Source: Longimicrobium sp.
GTDB taxonomy: Bacteria; Gemmatimonadota; Gemmatimonadetes; Longimicrobiales; Longimicrobiaceae
DNA: 64,000 bases
Reading direction: 5' to 3'
Assembly: GCF_035474595.1 (NCBI RefSeq)
Contig: NZ_DATIND010000005.1
Location: 25,121-89,120 of the forward strand
Shown here: in pieces, positions 33,277-45,996 of the stretch
Layout: each line of letters starts with the position of its first letter
How positions within the stretch are numbered: position 1 is the first letter of the stretch
Notes under the pieces: model-generated
Told to the model about the DNA's origin: nothing
The model's database searches: none
What the model saw: the letters and a program-made list of their open reading frames with translations, nothing else
Made by a program: the position numbers and the translations under genes

Positions 33277-34128
33277 CTACCCGCGTCCGTGGCCGTTCCC
33301 CTTTCCCTGGTCTTTCGCGTGGCCGCGAGCGCGGCCGTTGCCGCGGCCCTGGATGGCGTTGATGACCTCCTGCACCTCGTTCGGCACGCGGACGTGCACC
33401 TCGACCTCGCCGGGCTGGGAGGAGCGCGGCGGCGGGCGCTGGGCCACGGGGGCGGGCTCGGCGGCGGGCGGCGCGGCGGCGGCCCGGCGGCGGGGGACGA
33501 TCAGCTTCGTCGCGACCACGAAGCCGTGGTCGGAGCGGCCCTGCACGCGGATGGAGTCGCCCGCGGCGATGCGCCCGGGCTCGACCGGATCGCCGTCCGG
33601 CGTCACCGCCTGCGCGGCGAAGCCGACCACCACGCGCAGGTCGGGGAGCGCGGAGTCGTCCGGCCGCAGGATCAGCGCGTCGTGCTCGGGGGCGATGGAG
33701 AGCACCCGCCCATGCGCGTCCACCTCGGCGGGAATGCGCGCGTCGACGGCCATGCGCACGCCGTTCAGCGTCACCAGATCGGGCCCGGTGAGGCTGACCG
33801 TCTGCGGAAACGCGAGGTGCGTCGCGTCGTCCACGCGCAGCCGCCGCAGCTCCAGCGTGGTGCCGCCGGGAAGGCTGTTCAGCGCCAGCACGCCTACGGT
33901 GTCGGTGCCGCTCACCAGCCGCAGCGTCACCGGCCCGGCGGACAGGCCGCGCAGCACGAACGCGCCGCGCTTCACCTCCGCCTCGCGCTCCGCCTCCACC
34001 GCGAACACGGTCGCCGGCACGCGCGCCGAGTCCGCGAAGTCGCCGCGGATGGTCACGCCCCCCGCGTCGCCGCTCCCGCACGCCGCGAGTGGAATGATGG
34101 AGATGAGAATCGGTCCGAAACGTCGCAT
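33277..34128 (-). CDS. lipoprotein of unknown function with DUF5666-like repeats
   Basis: A 283-residue lipoprotein (signal ILISIIPLAAC). Two or three beta-rich segments follow, including TVSLTGPDLVTLNGVRMAVD and DLRVVVGFAAQAVTPDGDPV, with alternating hydrophobic residues of an OB-like barrel as in DUF5666 proteins. The C-terminus is Pro/Gln-rich, then a basic glycine-rich tail. The ATG at 34128 gives the signal peptide a proper length; no strong ribosome binding site was seen. It is transcribed in the direction of the array and not linked to another gene. Confidence 0.6.
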   Translation of the reverse strand: MRRFGPILISIIPLAACGSGDAGGVTIRGDFADSARVPATVFAVEAEREAEVKRGAFVLRGLSAGPVTLRLVSGTDTVGVLALNSLPGGTTLELRRLRVDDATHLAFPQTVSLTGPDLVTLNGVRMAVDARIPAEVDAHGRVLSIAPEHDALILRPDDSALPDLRVVVGFAAQAVTPDGDPVEPGRIAAGDSIRVQGRSDHGFVVATKLIVPRRRAAAAPPAAEPAPVAQRPPPRSSQPGEVEVHVRVPNEVQEVINAIQGRGNGRARGHAKDQGKGNGHGRG

Positions 34129-34238
34129 GCGCCGGGAAGGGGCAGCATCCGTGCCGGGATGATGTTGGGATGATGGAGATCGGGAGATGCACCGAGGCAC
34201 GGCGATGCCATCCCGGATGACTTCGGTGGCTGGGCCAA

Positions 34239-34909
34239 TCATCGAGCCACGCCGGCGGATGGGCCCAGGTGGTGCGAGAACCACGCGGCGGCGAGCGCGG
34301 CGACGCTCTCCAGCGTGCCGGGTTCCTCGAACAGGTGCGAGGCGCCGGGGACGATCTGCATCTCCTTCGCGCAGCGCAGCGCCGCGAACGCCGCGCGGTT
34401 CATCCCGATCACCGGCACGTCGCCGCCGCCCACGACGAGGAGCGTGGGCGCGCGGACGAGCGGGAGCGCGTCGCCCGCCAGGTCCGGCCGCCCGCCGCGC
34501 GACACCACCGCGCCGACGCGCTCCGGCCGGTCCGCGGCCGCCACCAGCGCCGCCCCGCCGCCCGTGCTCGCGCCGAAGAGCCCGACGGGGAGCCCGCGTG
34601 TCGCGGGGTGATCGCCCAGCCAGTCCGTCGCGCCCGCCAGCCGGTCCGCGAGCAGGCGGATGTCGAAGCGCAGGTGGCGCGTGCGCTCGTCCACCGCCTC
34701 CTCGTCCGCCGTCAGCAGGTCCATCAGCAGCGTGCCCAGCCCGGCGCGGCGCAGCTCGGCGGCCACTTGGCGGTTGCGCGGGCTGTGGCGGCTGCTCCCG
34801 CTGCCGTGCGCGAACAGCACCACGCCGCGCGCGCCCTCCGGCACGGCGAGGCTCCCCTCCAGCGCCACCCCGCCCGCCGCGACGCGGACGAGGGTTTCCG
34901 CCGCATCCG

Positions 34910-34913
<4 letters not shown>
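34239..34913 (-). CDS. alpha/beta hydrolase (dienelactone hydrolase-like)
   Basis: A 224-residue enzyme. The oxyanion segment VVLFAHGSGSSRHSPRN, the nucleophile elbow GLFGASTGGG (Ser in G-x-S-x-G), an Asp region (LLVVGGGDVP) and a late His (PGASHLFEEPG) fit the catalytic triad of small alpha/beta hydrolases. The block RNRQVAAELRRAGLGTLLMDLLT is typical for the group annotated as dienelactone hydrolase or phosphoribosyltransferase-linked hydrolase. The ATG overlaps the TGA of the upstream phosphoribosyltransferase gene, so the two are co-translated, a pair that often appears in other bacteria and sometimes as a fusion. Substrate unknown. Confidence 0.82.
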
Positions 34914-35593
<680 letters not shown>

Positions 35594-35661
35594 CGCCCAC
35601 CTCCCCGCCTGGAAGAGCGCGGGATCGCTGCAAGTTCGGCTCCCGCAAGGCACAACACGCA

Positions 35662-35692
35662 AACGGCCGGTCCCGCTCTGGAACCGGCCGTT
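35662..35692 (-). terminator. hairpin after the HEAT-repeat gene
   Basis: A 10-bp stem (35662-35671 with 35683-35692) 20 bases beyond the stop of the gene ending at 35712. Confidence 0.55.
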
Positions 35693-35711
35693 GATTGGGA
35701 GTGTGCTCGTC

Positions 35712-36143
35712 CTACCGCCGAAGGCGGGGAATCGTCGCGCGGGAATCGGGAACGGCAGAGCCATGGGCGGGCAGAACGGCCAGCGCACGATGAGCGAACT
35801 TTCGCACACTCGGGTCCGCGTCGTCCAGCAACGGCGCGACGATCTCGAACGCCGCATCGAGATCGTCCGCACATTCCGGGTGCGTCGCCCAATCCCGGAG
35901 CGCACCGGCCGCGTTCGCCCTGACTAGTGGATGTTCCCGCCGTGCGGCGCGTGCGATCACCTCGAGCGACTCGTGTGCGGGGATCTGGCCAGCGACGTAA
36001 ACCGCTGCAGCAGCCCGGTGCGGCTCTTCGTCGATCATCTCGGCGATCGTGGGAAGAGCCGCCGTTCCCAGAGCCACGGCGCGATCGTAATCCGGCTCGT
36101 CCGCCGCGAAGATCGAAAGGAGCGTTTCACGCATCGACGGCAT
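35712..36143 (-). CDS. small HEAT-repeat protein
   Basis: A 143-residue helical protein. Two to three HEAT-like units are visible (AAAVYVAGQIPAHESLEVIA, HPLVRANAAGALRDWA, DDADPSVRKFAHRALAVLP). HEAT repeats bind other proteins. The start ATG lies three bases after the stop of the metzincin gene, so the two form an operon. Lower GC and a paucity of CG-ending codons compared with neighbours hint at separate origin. Its role may be in controlling the protease, but there is no direct evidence. Confidence 0.65.
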   Translation of the reverse strand: MPSMRETLLSIFAADEPDYDRAVALGTAALPTIAEMIDEEPHRAAAAVYVAGQIPAHESLEVIARAARREHPLVRANAAGALRDWATHPECADDLDAAFEIVAPLLDDADPSVRKFAHRALAVLPAHGSAVPDSRATIPRLRR

Positions 36144-36145
36144 CT

Positions 36146-36691
36146 TCAAACCTCGCTTTCGCGCAGGAGAGGGCTGGAGCGCAATTCCGAGATCTCCGCC
36201 TCCACCAGGTCGGGAGGGTCCTTCGAGATCCATTCCGTCCCTGCCCCGATCATTAACCGCGTGCGGCCGGCGACGTGGCCCAGGCCGAGCACGTGTCCGA
36301 GCTCGTGGGCCATCGTCCAGCGCGTCGCTGTCTCGGCAACGACCGCGCCGGGCCGGCCCGGCGGATGCGCGGCGCACCCGTTGCTCTCGGGATAGGTAGC
36401 GAGCACGAAGTAAACCACGATCTCGCCTTCCGGTACACCGTCGCGCTCGCGGAAGAGCCGTTCCTGGTCCTCGGTGACCGCTCCGCGTACGCAGCGGCCG
36501 ATCTCCACCATGAGCAGGCTGGGGCGGTCGAGGTGCTGCACCGACGCAAGCTCCACCCGGATGCCCGCAGTCGCGAACACGCGCCGCGCCGCGCCGACCA
36601 TCTCCTCGATCGTGTAGTGTAGCGGCTCGCTGAGAATTCGTACATGGAATCGAAGGGTCAGTTCCGGGGAGGGCACGCCGATGGAAGCCAT
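36146..36691 (-). CDS. metzincin-like zinc protease
   Basis: About 181 residues. The zinc site HELGHVLGLGH is H-E-x2-H-x2-G-x2-H, the metzincin motif, followed by LMIGAG where the Met-turn is expected. The N-terminal part (LRFHVRILSEPLHYTIEEMV, RRVFATAGIRVELASVQ) has the layout of matrixin or archaemetzincin-like domains. No signal peptide is seen, so it may act inside the cell. ATG at 36691 is preferred to a GTG 15 bases upstream. It is three bases from the HEAT-repeat gene. Substrates unknown. Confidence 0.68.
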   Translation of the reverse strand: MASIGVPSPELTLRFHVRILSEPLHYTIEEMVGAARRVFATAGIRVELASVQHLDRPSLLMVEIGRCVRGAVTEDQERLFRERDGVPEGEIVVYFVLATYPESNGCAAHPPGRPGAVVAETATRWTMAHELGHVLGLGHVAGRTRLMIGAGTEWISKDPPDLVEAEISELRSSPLLRESEV

Positions 36692-36712
36692 GCGAGACCG
36701 GTGCACAAGTAA

Positions 36713-36761
36713 ACGGAATCAGGAAGCGGGCGGCAAGGATGCCGCCCCGCTTCCATTCCGT
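36713..36761 (-). terminator. hairpin after plsC
   Basis: ACGGAAT and GGAAGCGGGCGGC pair with GCCGCCCCGCTTCC and ATTCCGT, with one bulge in the arm. It lies 26 bases beyond the plsC stop. Confidence 0.6.
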
Positions 36762-36786
36762 CAAGATCGTTGAATCTGGAGCCGTA

Positions 36787-37521
36787 CTAAGACGCCACCG
36801 GCGCGCCTTCGCCCACGACGGTGGCGATTCGGGAGCGCACGAGGTCCATCAGCGGCTCGGTGCCGGAAGCGGCGAGCTTCGTCACCTCGGCGGGCTCGAT
36901 GGGGGGGAGGAAGTGGATGTGGATGGTGTTCGGGGTGATGCGCGCCGAGCCCTTGCGCATGATCTCGTAGCTCCCCGTGATCGCGGTGGGGACGATGGCC
37001 ACCCGCGCCTCCGCGGCCAGCACGAACGCGCCCTTCTTGAACGGCATCAGCCGTCCGGTGCGCGAGCGGGTGCCTTCGGGGAAGATGACCACGGCGCCGG
37101 GGCTGCGGCGGATCTTCTCGCCCGCGGCGCGCAGGCTCTCGATCGCCCGGTCGCGGTTGGAGCGGTCGATGGTGATGTGCCCCGCGGCCTCCATCGCCCG
37201 GCCGAAGAAGGGGATCTTCATCAGCTCCTTCTTGGCCACGAAGTGATACTGCGCCTCGATCACCGAGGCCAGCGCGAACACGTCGAACCAGGAGATGTGG
37301 TTCGACGCCACCACCTGCGGGATCCCGGCGCGCACGTTCTCGGCGCCGTGGACAACGACCGGGCAGCCGCTGGCCCAGATGATGGAGCGGGCCCAGCGCC
37401 GGGTGATCATGCTGTACCACTCGCCGGAGCGCACCCCGCGCACCGACTCGACCAGCACCGCCGTCCCCCACCAGAGCAGCGCCGACAGCCCCACCACCGT
37501 CGTCCAGATGATGCGGGTCAC
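36787..37521 (-). CDS. plsC: 1-acyl-sn-glycerol-3-phosphate acyltransferase
   Basis: A 244-residue inner-membrane enzyme that adds the second acyl chain in phosphatidic acid synthesis. It has one N-terminal membrane helix (IIWTTVVGLSALLWWGTAVL), the catalytic N-H-x4-D block SNHISWFDVFAL, and FPEGTRSRTG with later VPTAITGSYE, all standard for PlsC. The start is GTG at 37521, preceded by GGGAGGAACG and overlapping the thiL stop as GTGA, so the two are translationally coupled. The linkage of plsC to thiL is only by position. Confidence 0.9.
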   Translation of the reverse strand: MTRIIWTTVVGLSALLWWGTAVLVESVRGVRSGEWYSMITRRWARSIIWASGCPVVVHGAENVRAGIPQVVASNHISWFDVFALASVIEAQYHFVAKKELMKIPFFGRAMEAAGHITIDRSNRDRAIESLRAAGEKIRRSPGAVVIFPEGTRSRTGRLMPFKKGAFVLAAEARVAIVPTAITGSYEIMRKGSARITPNTIHIHFLPPIEPAEVTKLAASGTEPLMDLVRSRIATVVGEGAPVAS

Positions 37522-38537
37522 CGTTCCTCCCGGAAGTGCTGGTAGCCCTGCAGCCCCAGCGGCGTGCGGTTCCCCTCCGCGTCGGTCCACCACACGCCGT
37601 CGCCGCCGCCGGCGCGCCCCACGCAGGTGAGCCGGATGCCGAACTCGCGCTGGAACTCGTGCGCGAACGGCTCCAGCGCGCCCAGCGCCGCGGTGAAGCA
37701 GAGCTCGTAGTCCTCGCCCCCGGCCAGCGCGAGGCGCAGCGCGTCTTCGGCCGACGCGGCGTGGCGCAGCACGGCGGGGTGGATGGGGATGAGCTCCGGC
37801 GCCAGCAGCACCGCCACGCCGCTGGCCGCCGAGAGGTGCGCCGCGTCGCCCGCCAAGCCGTCGGAGAGGTCGATCATCGCCGTGGGAAAGCCGCGCTCGG
37901 CCAGCCAGCGCGCCTCGCGGAGGCGCGGCTCGGGCCCGGCGTAGCGCTTCCGCGCGGCGGCGTCGGGCTCGGCGCCCGCGAGCATCTGCTCCACGAACAA
38001 CCCGGCGGCGCCCAGTTCGCCCGTCACCCACACCTCGTCGCCCATGGCCGCGCCGGAGCGGAGCACGGGGTGCGGCGCCTCGCCCACGGCGGTGACGTCG
38101 ATCGCCAGGTGCGCGGGAGCACGGGTGACGTCGCCGCCCAGCAGCACGCCGCCCGCGCTCTCGGCGGCGCGGCGGGCGCCCTCCATCACCTGCACCGCGT
38201 GCATGCCCGCGTCCGCCTCGGGGAGCGCGAGGGAGACCAGGATGCCCACCGGGCGCGCCGCCACGGCCGCCAGGTCGCTGAGCGCGGCGGCGGTGGCGCG
38301 GCAGCCGATCTCCTTCAGCGAAAGCCAGTCGCGGCGGAAGTGCACCCCCTCGACCGACATGTCGCAGGAGAGCGCGATCCCGTCGCCCGCGACCACGGCG
38401 CAGTCGTCGCCCGCACCCACGCGCACGTCCGGCCGCGCGTGCGCGTGGCGCGGGAGGAAGCGGCGGATCAGGTCGAACTCCGCCCCGGGCGCCAGGTGCG
38501 GGCCGTCGGCGGGGTTCGGGGGCGTGCGGCTGCGCAT
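37518..38537 (-). CDS. thiL: thiamine-monophosphate kinase
   Basis: A 339-residue kinase of the PurM/ThiL fold that makes thiamine diphosphate from the monophosphate. Recognisable blocks: GAGDDCAVV at the ATP site, SCDMSVEGVHFRRDW, GGDVTRAP, MIDLSDGLAGDAAHL, and LAGGEDYELCFT. The N-terminal EFDLIRRFLP is usual. Length is normal. No TPP riboswitch or other thiamine gene is seen nearby. The ATG at 38537 was picked as the first before the conserved region. It overlaps the following plsC start by four bases. Confidence 0.92.
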   Translation of the reverse strand: MRSRTPPNPADGPHLAPGAEFDLIRRFLPRHAHARPDVRVGAGDDCAVVAGDGIALSCDMSVEGVHFRRDWLSLKEIGCRATAAALSDLAAVAARPVGILVSLALPEADAGMHAVQVMEGARRAAESAGGVLLGGDVTRAPAHLAIDVTAVGEAPHPVLRSGAAMGDEVWVTGELGAAGLFVEQMLAGAEPDAAARKRYAGPEPRLREARWLAERGFPTAMIDLSDGLAGDAAHLSAASGVAVLLAPELIPIHPAVLRHAASAEDALRLALAGGEDYELCFTAALGALEPFAHEFQREFGIRLTCVGRAGGGDGVWWTDAEGNRTPLGLQGYQHFREER

Positions 38538-38730
38538 GGGGCGTGGCGGCGCGGGTGCGGGAGATGGCGGCATTCGCGTGGAGGATACGGCGGAAGCCGG
38601 CCCGCGGCAACGCGCCGCGGCGGAAACGGATGGAGATGGAGGCGCGGATCGCGCGCTCCGCCATCCCCTCGGCCGGTCCAGCCATCTCCCGGAATGGAGA
38701 TGGATGGATTCGCCGCCCGGCCTCGTGCCG

Positions 38731-39204
38731 TCACTCCGATGCGGCGGGCGCGGACGCGGGGGGCTGCGCCGCCTCGATGCCGGCCAGCTCACGGCGCTTG
38801 CGCTCCAGGTAGGCGCGCATCGGCGCGGCGCGCTCGTCCAGGTCGGGCATGCGGCCCACCATGCGCTCCAGCTGCGTCATGTACGACGGGTATTTGGTCA
38901 TCTCCCGCAGCCGCGGCAGGTGCGGCTGCAGCTTCAGGTAGATGGCCACATGCTCGGTATTGGCGTCGTGGAACATGTCTTCGGGGATGGCGCCGTGGTT
39001 CACCAGCGTGGCCGCCATCTCCCAGTAGGTGGTGACCATGCGGTAGCGGGCGCTCTCGGGCCCCACCCACGCGGCCAGCACCTCCTCGGGCGACTGCGGA
39101 AAGAACTGGCTGGCGAACCAGTCGCGCGCGCGCCGCAGCTCGTCCTCGCGCCGCAGCTCGTACAGCTTCAGGATCAGCTGGGCCCCGCCCTGTGCTTCCG
39201 TCAT
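38731..39204 (-). CDS. helical protein of unknown function
   Basis: A 157-residue protein (MTEAQGGAQLILKLYELRRE onward). It is nearly all helical, with EELxAAW and RYRMVTTYWEMAATLVNHGA, and resembles small DUF4760-like proteins that are common in high-GC bacteria. There is no signal peptide and no membrane segment. GGAG lies six bases upstream of the ATG at 39204. It is alone on its strand, upstream of thiL by 193 bases. No role can be given. Confidence 0.6.
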   Translation of the reverse strand: MTEAQGGAQLILKLYELRREDELRRARDWFASQFFPQSPEEVLAAWVGPESARYRMVTTYWEMAATLVNHGAIPEDMFHDANTEHVAIYLKLQPHLPRLREMTKYPSYMTQLERMVGRMPDLDERAAPMRAYLERKRRELAGIEAAQPPASAPAASE

Positions 39205-39270
39205 CGTCGTCTCCAGTGTTGGCGAATCACGCGAAGATAGGGCGAACGATGGATCTCCAACAGCAGGCCT

Positions 39271-39367
39271 CACGCGGAGTCGCGGAGTCGCGGAGTCGCG
39301 GAGACACGGAGACACGGAGACACGGAGACACGGAGTCGCGGAGTCGCGGAGTCGCGGAGTCGCGGAG
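39271..39367. repeat. array of about ten 9-bp units
   Basis: GGAGTCGCG (three), GGAGACACG (four), then GGAGTCGCG (three). Symmetrical arrangement of the two unit types. Confidence 0.95.
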
Positions 39368-39462
39368 AAAAGACGAGAAGAAGATCGATCACGGAAGACC
39401 GTGAATCGGCGGATTTCCCCCTGTCAGGCCAGGGATGTCACCCAAGCGCGCCCGTTCTCTCC

Positions 39463-39512
39463 TTGACAGCTTAGGAGAGGCGGTCTACCGTTCTCCTAAC
39501 TCGGATAGGAGA
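39463..39512 (+). promoter_or_regulatory. promoter and operator-like palindrome of padR
   Basis: TTGACA (39463-39468) and, 17 bases on, TACCGT (39486-39491). TTAGGAGA (39471-39478) and its inverse TCTCCTAA (39492-39499) flank the spacer region, a likely PadR operator. A third half-site TAGGAGA (39506-39512) doubles as the ribosome binding site. Confidence 0.6.
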
Positions 39513-39519
39513 GAAGGCC

Positions 39520-39861
39520 ATGACCGATTCCGCCGCGCTGCTGCCCGGCACGCTGGACCTGCTGATTCTCAAGGCCGTATCGCTCGGCAGGCTGCACGGG
39601 TACGGCGTACTGCTGCGCATCGAGCAGATCTCGGGAGGTGCGCTGCAGATTCAGCAGGGCGCGCTCTACCCGGCGCTGTACCGGCTGGAGCACCAGGGGC
39701 TGATCGAGAGTGAGTGGGGAGTCTCCGAGAACAACCGCCGCGCCAAGTTCTACCGCCTCACCACCGCCGGCCGCGCGCGTCTCGGCGAGGAAGTCGCGAG
39801 CTGGAACCGGCTTGCGGATGCCATCGCGCTGGCGTTGCGCACCAGACCCCAGGAGATCTGA
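39520..39861 (+). CDS. PadR-family transcriptional regulator
   Basis: A 113-residue regulator. The winged-helix shows TLDLLILKAVSLGRLHGYGV, QGALYPALYRLEHQGLI and the wing WGVSENNRRAKFYRLTTAGR, all standard for the PadR family. Such small PadR proteins commonly precede genes for ADOP-type permeases, as here: the permease ATG lies three bases after the stop codon. A palindrome over the promoter suggests that it represses its own operon. Ligand unknown. Confidence 0.93.
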   Translation: MTDSAALLPGTLDLLILKAVSLGRLHGYGVLLRIEQISGGALQIQQGALYPALYRLEHQGLIESEWGVSENNRRAKFYRLTTAGRARLGEEVASWNRLADAIALALRTRPQEI

Positions 39862-39863
39862 GC

Positions 39864-42548
39864 ATGAGGACTCTGTTGGCCCGCCTGCGCTCCTACGCGC
39901 GCCAACTGCGGCACGCGGAAGCCATGAGCGCCGAGATGGACGAGGAGATGCGCTTCCACCTGGAGATGGAAGCCGGGCGGCTCCAGCGTGAGCGGGGTCT
40001 GGACCCCGCGGAGGCGCGTCGGCAGGCGGCGATCGCGTTCGGCGGGTTGGAGAAGTACAGGGCGGCGGGCCACGACGCGCGGGGGCTGGGGTGGCTCGCC
40101 GGGCTGAGGCTTGACCTCAGGCTCGCCGGTCGCATGCTGGTCAAGCATCCTGCGCTCACCGCGATCGCAACGATCGCCGTAGCGTTCGCGATCGCCGTCG
40201 GCACCGTCGGGTTCGAGATCGCGCGGCAGGCGCTCTGGCCGACGATTCCGCTTCCGGACGGCAACGCGATCGTCGCATTGCGGAACTGGAACGCCGCCGA
40301 CAATGCGGCGGTCCCCGCATCGCGCCGCGACTACGAGCTGTGGCGCGACGGTCTCGGCACGATCAGCGATCTCGGCGCCGTCGAGGTGGAGGAACGCAGC
40401 GTCGCCGTCGGCGCCGGCCCCGGCCAGCCCGAGACCGTCGCCAACGTGACCGCGTCGACCTTCGCGCTGACGCGCGTTCCGGCGTTGATGGGACGCACCC
40501 TGCTGGAAGGCGACGAGCGGGGCGGCGCGGAAGAGGTCGTGGTGGTCGGATACGACTTCTGGAAGAACAGGCTGGACCGGGCGGCAGACGCCGTCGGCCG
40601 CGTCATTCGCATCAGCGGCACGCCCGTCACGATCGTCGGCGTGATGCCGCGCGGCTACGGATTCCCACAGCGGAACGAAGTCTGGCGGCCGTTGCACCTC
40701 GAGCGGCTTCCCGAGGCGTCGCCGAGGCTGCGGTACGTCTTCGGGCGGCTGGCGCCGGGCCGTTCGCGCGAGGAGGCGACGGCCCAGGCGGCGGCGATCG
40801 GCGCCCGAGCCGCAACGATGTTTCCGGAGACGCACAAGAACGTGCGCCTGCAAGTCCTCGCGCTGCCCGACGCGGCCAGTAACCTGCCGGAAGAGGCGGC
40901 GTTGGTGCTGGCGTCGATCAACGTGTTCCTCGTGCTGTTGACCGCGCTCCTGTGCGGAAACGTCGCCATGTTGTTGTTCGCCCGCGCCGTCAGTCGAGAG
41001 CGGGAGCTCCTCGTTCGCTCTGCACTCGGCGCCAGCCGTCGGCGCCTCATCATGCAACTCCTCGCCGAGGCGCTCGTGCTCTGCGCCGTCGGCGCGGCGG
41101 TTGGGCTCATGGTTGCGCGCTTCGTGCTCGCGCGGACCTGGACGATGATCGAAGAGCAATCGGGCCCGTTGCCGTTCTGGATCGACAGGTCGATTTCGCC
41201 GGCGACGATTCTTTATGCCGTCGCGCTGACGCTGTTCGCCGCGACGATCGCCGGCGTCGTTCCCGCGCTCAAGGTGACGTCGGGTAGTGCTGGCGGCAGG
41301 CTCCGGGCCGCGTCGAGTGGCGGCGGCGGGTTGCAGTTCGGCGGCGTGTGGACCGTGGTCATCGTCGCGCAGATTGCGCTCACGACGGTGCTTCCGGTGC
41401 CGCTGCTCGGCGTGGGAGGGGACTTCGCGCGAAAGACGCCAGCGGGATTCCCGGCCGAAGCATTCCTCACGGCCACGCTCGAAATGGATCGCTTTGACGG
41501 CGTCGCGGCGAGTGGAGACACGGTGCCGGCGGTGCGTGCGGCGCGGCTCGAGGAACGCTACCGCGCGCTTGCCGACCGGCTCCGACAGGAGCCCGGCGTG
41601 CTGGACGTCACGTACGCCGATCAGATGCCGGTGATGCGTCACGGGCCGTACGCGATCAAGATGGACTCGGGTCCGGCCGCCGAGCACAGCGAACACTGTG
41701 TGGGTGGCTACTGCGCGGCCTTCGTGTCCGTCGATCCGCGATTCTTCGACGCGGTCGGTGCGCCCGTGATCCGCGGCCGGGCGTTGACGACGGCCGACGC
41801 GGAACACCAAACGCGTGCCGTGCTCGTGAACGAGTTCTTCGTCGATCAGGTCATGGGCGGCCGTAATCCGATCGGTCGCCGGCTTCGCTTCTCATCAACT
41901 CGCGAACCCACCGCCGAGTCGTGGTATGAAATCGTCGGTTTCGTGCCCGATCTCGGTGTAAGCGACAATCAGGGCGATCTCGGCCGAGCTCGCATCTTTC
42001 AGGCGACGCTGCCGCGGGAGACGGGGCCGCTTCGGGTCGCCATTCACGTTCGCAGCGATCCGCAGCGTTTTGCGGTGCGCCTCCGCGAGCTCGCGCAGGC
42101 GGTCGATCCCGCGCTGCGCGTGATCGATCCGAAACCGATGCCCCGTCTGGCGGAGTCCGTCAGCGCGTTCTGGATTGCGCTTCTGATCGGCTTCACGGGC
42201 GTGACGCTGATGCTGTCGCTCGCAGGCGTCTATGCGGTGACGGCCTTCTCCGTCGCCAGGCGGACGCGGGAGATCGGCGTGCGCGTCGCGCTCGGCGCGC
42301 AGCCGCTGCAGGTCCTGGCCACCGTCTTCAAGCGCCCACTCGTTCAGATCGCGCTGGGCGTTGGCGTTGGTTCAGTCCTGGGGCTCGGTCTCGCCAACAA
42401 CGACCTGTCGGATGTGCATCTCGATGATTTCGGCATCACGGCGGTCTTCGCGCTGTCGACGATCCTGTGCTGTGCACTCGCATGCGTCGTCCCGACGCGA
42501 CGGGCGCTTCGGATCCAACCGTCGGAGGCACTGAAGGAGGAAGGTTGA
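39864..42548 (+). CDS. ADOP-type ABC permease (FtsX/MacB-like)
   Basis: An 894-residue permease of the duplicated orphan permease family. N-terminal helical domain with AEMDEEMRFHLEMEA, then two copies of a MacB periplasmic core and FtsX-like membrane block; membrane helices near 95-120, 370-395, 415-440 and in the C-terminal block, which ends VPTRRALRIQPSEALKEEG. Family members usually lack an ATPase nearby, and none is seen here. AGGAGATC precedes the ATG. The codon choice, with many GAT, CGT, GGT and TCG codons, differs from the neighbours and suggests transfer. The substrate is unknown. Confidence 0.9.
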   Translation: MRTLLARLRSYARQLRHAEAMSAEMDEEMRFHLEMEAGRLQRERGLDPAEARRQAAIAFGGLEKYRAAGHDARGLGWLAGLRLDLRLAGRMLVKHPALTAIATIAVAFAIAVGTVGFEIARQALWPTIPLPDGNAIVALRNWNAADNAAVPASRRDYELWRDGLGTISDLGAVEVEERSVAVGAGPGQPETVANVTASTFALTRVPALMGRTLLEGDERGGAEEVVVVGYDFWKNRLDRAADAVGRVIRISGTPVTIVGVMPRGYGFPQRNEVWRPLHLERLPEASPRLRYVFGRLAPGRSREEATAQAAAIGARAATMFPETHKNVRLQVLALPDAASNLPEEAALVLASINVFLVLLTALLCGNVAMLLFARAVSRERELLVRSALGASRRRLIMQLLAEALVLCAVGAAVGLMVARFVLARTWTMIEEQSGPLPFWIDRSISPATILYAVALTLFAATIAGVVPALKVTSGSAGGRLRAASSGGGGLQFGGVWTVVIVAQIALTTVLPVPLLGVGGDFARKTPAGFPAEAFLTATLEMDRFDGVAASGDTVPAVRAARLEERYRALADRLRQEPGVLDVTYADQMPVMRHGPYAIKMDSGPAAEHSEHCVGGYCAAFVSVDPRFFDAVGAPVIRGRALTTADAEHQTRAVLVNEFFVDQVMGGRNPIGRRLRFSSTREPTAESWYEIVGFVPDLGVSDNQGDLGRARIFQATLPRETGPLRVAIHVRSDPQRFAVRLRELAQAVDPALRVIDPKPMPRLAESVSAFWIALLIGFTGVTLMLSLAGVYAVTAFSVARRTREIGVRVALGAQPLQVLATVFKRPLVQIALGVGVGSVLGLGLANNDLSDVHLDDFGITAVFALSTILCCALACVVPTRRALRIQPSEALKEEG

Positions 42549-42713
42549 GATCACAGGCGGTGTCTCACCACTCATCGCCGCGAAGCGCGCGCTCCCGACG
42601 TTGGCCTCGCTCACATGGAAGCTCACGCATTGCGGCATCGGGCTTTGCGCCTCCGGGCGGGGTATCAGCAGGGGCAATTTCCGCAACCCCCGCCCCGCTT
42701 CGACCCATGCCAC

Positions 42714-42749
42714 CCGCGCCGGCGGCCTGCAACGAGGCCGCCGGCGCGG
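42714..42749 (-). terminator. terminator of acnA
   Basis: A perfect 15-bp stem (42714-42728 with 42735-42749) lies 42 bases after the acnA stop. Between the stem and the stop are four GTAC repeats. Confidence 0.65.
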
Positions 42750-42790
42750 TGAATCAAACCGTACTTTCGTACTCCCGTACTCTCTGTACT

Positions 42791-45709
<2,919 letters not shown>

Positions 45710-45949
45710 CACGATCTCCAATTGTCCCCGGAGCTTCCGCGATACGCCCTGTGCCGCCGGCCCAATCCGGGGATGCGCGCGGTCGGCGGCGGCGTTGCGC
45801 GGGCGAACGTACGCCCTCGCCCCCGCGCGGGCAAGGCACGAATGTGGATGACGCCGCGCGGGGATCGACGCGCGGCTGCAAGAGGGGTTCCGGCGGCGCG
45901 GCAGGCTGCCGGGAACGGGCGGGGACGGAGGACCGTGGAGGAGGGAGAG

Positions 45950-45984
45950 GCCGGCGGGAGCACGGCTTCCGTGCTCCCGCCGGC
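45950..45984 (-). terminator. terminator of the 44-residue peptide gene
   Basis: A perfect 16-bp stem with a 3-base loop (45950-45965 and 45969-45984), 12 bases after the peptide stop on the minus strand. Confidence 0.75.
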
Positions 45985-45996
45985 CCATTCGTCACC

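Larger units (their letters stand above)
39205..39519. other. divergent spacer with array and PadR promoter
   Basis: Contains the 9-bp unit array and the PadR promoter region; nothing else is seen. Confidence 0.5.

Noticed and set aside
42549..42790. Possible small gene between the permease and aconitase
   Set aside because: Frames are shadows; the region holds a terminator and four GTAC repeats.
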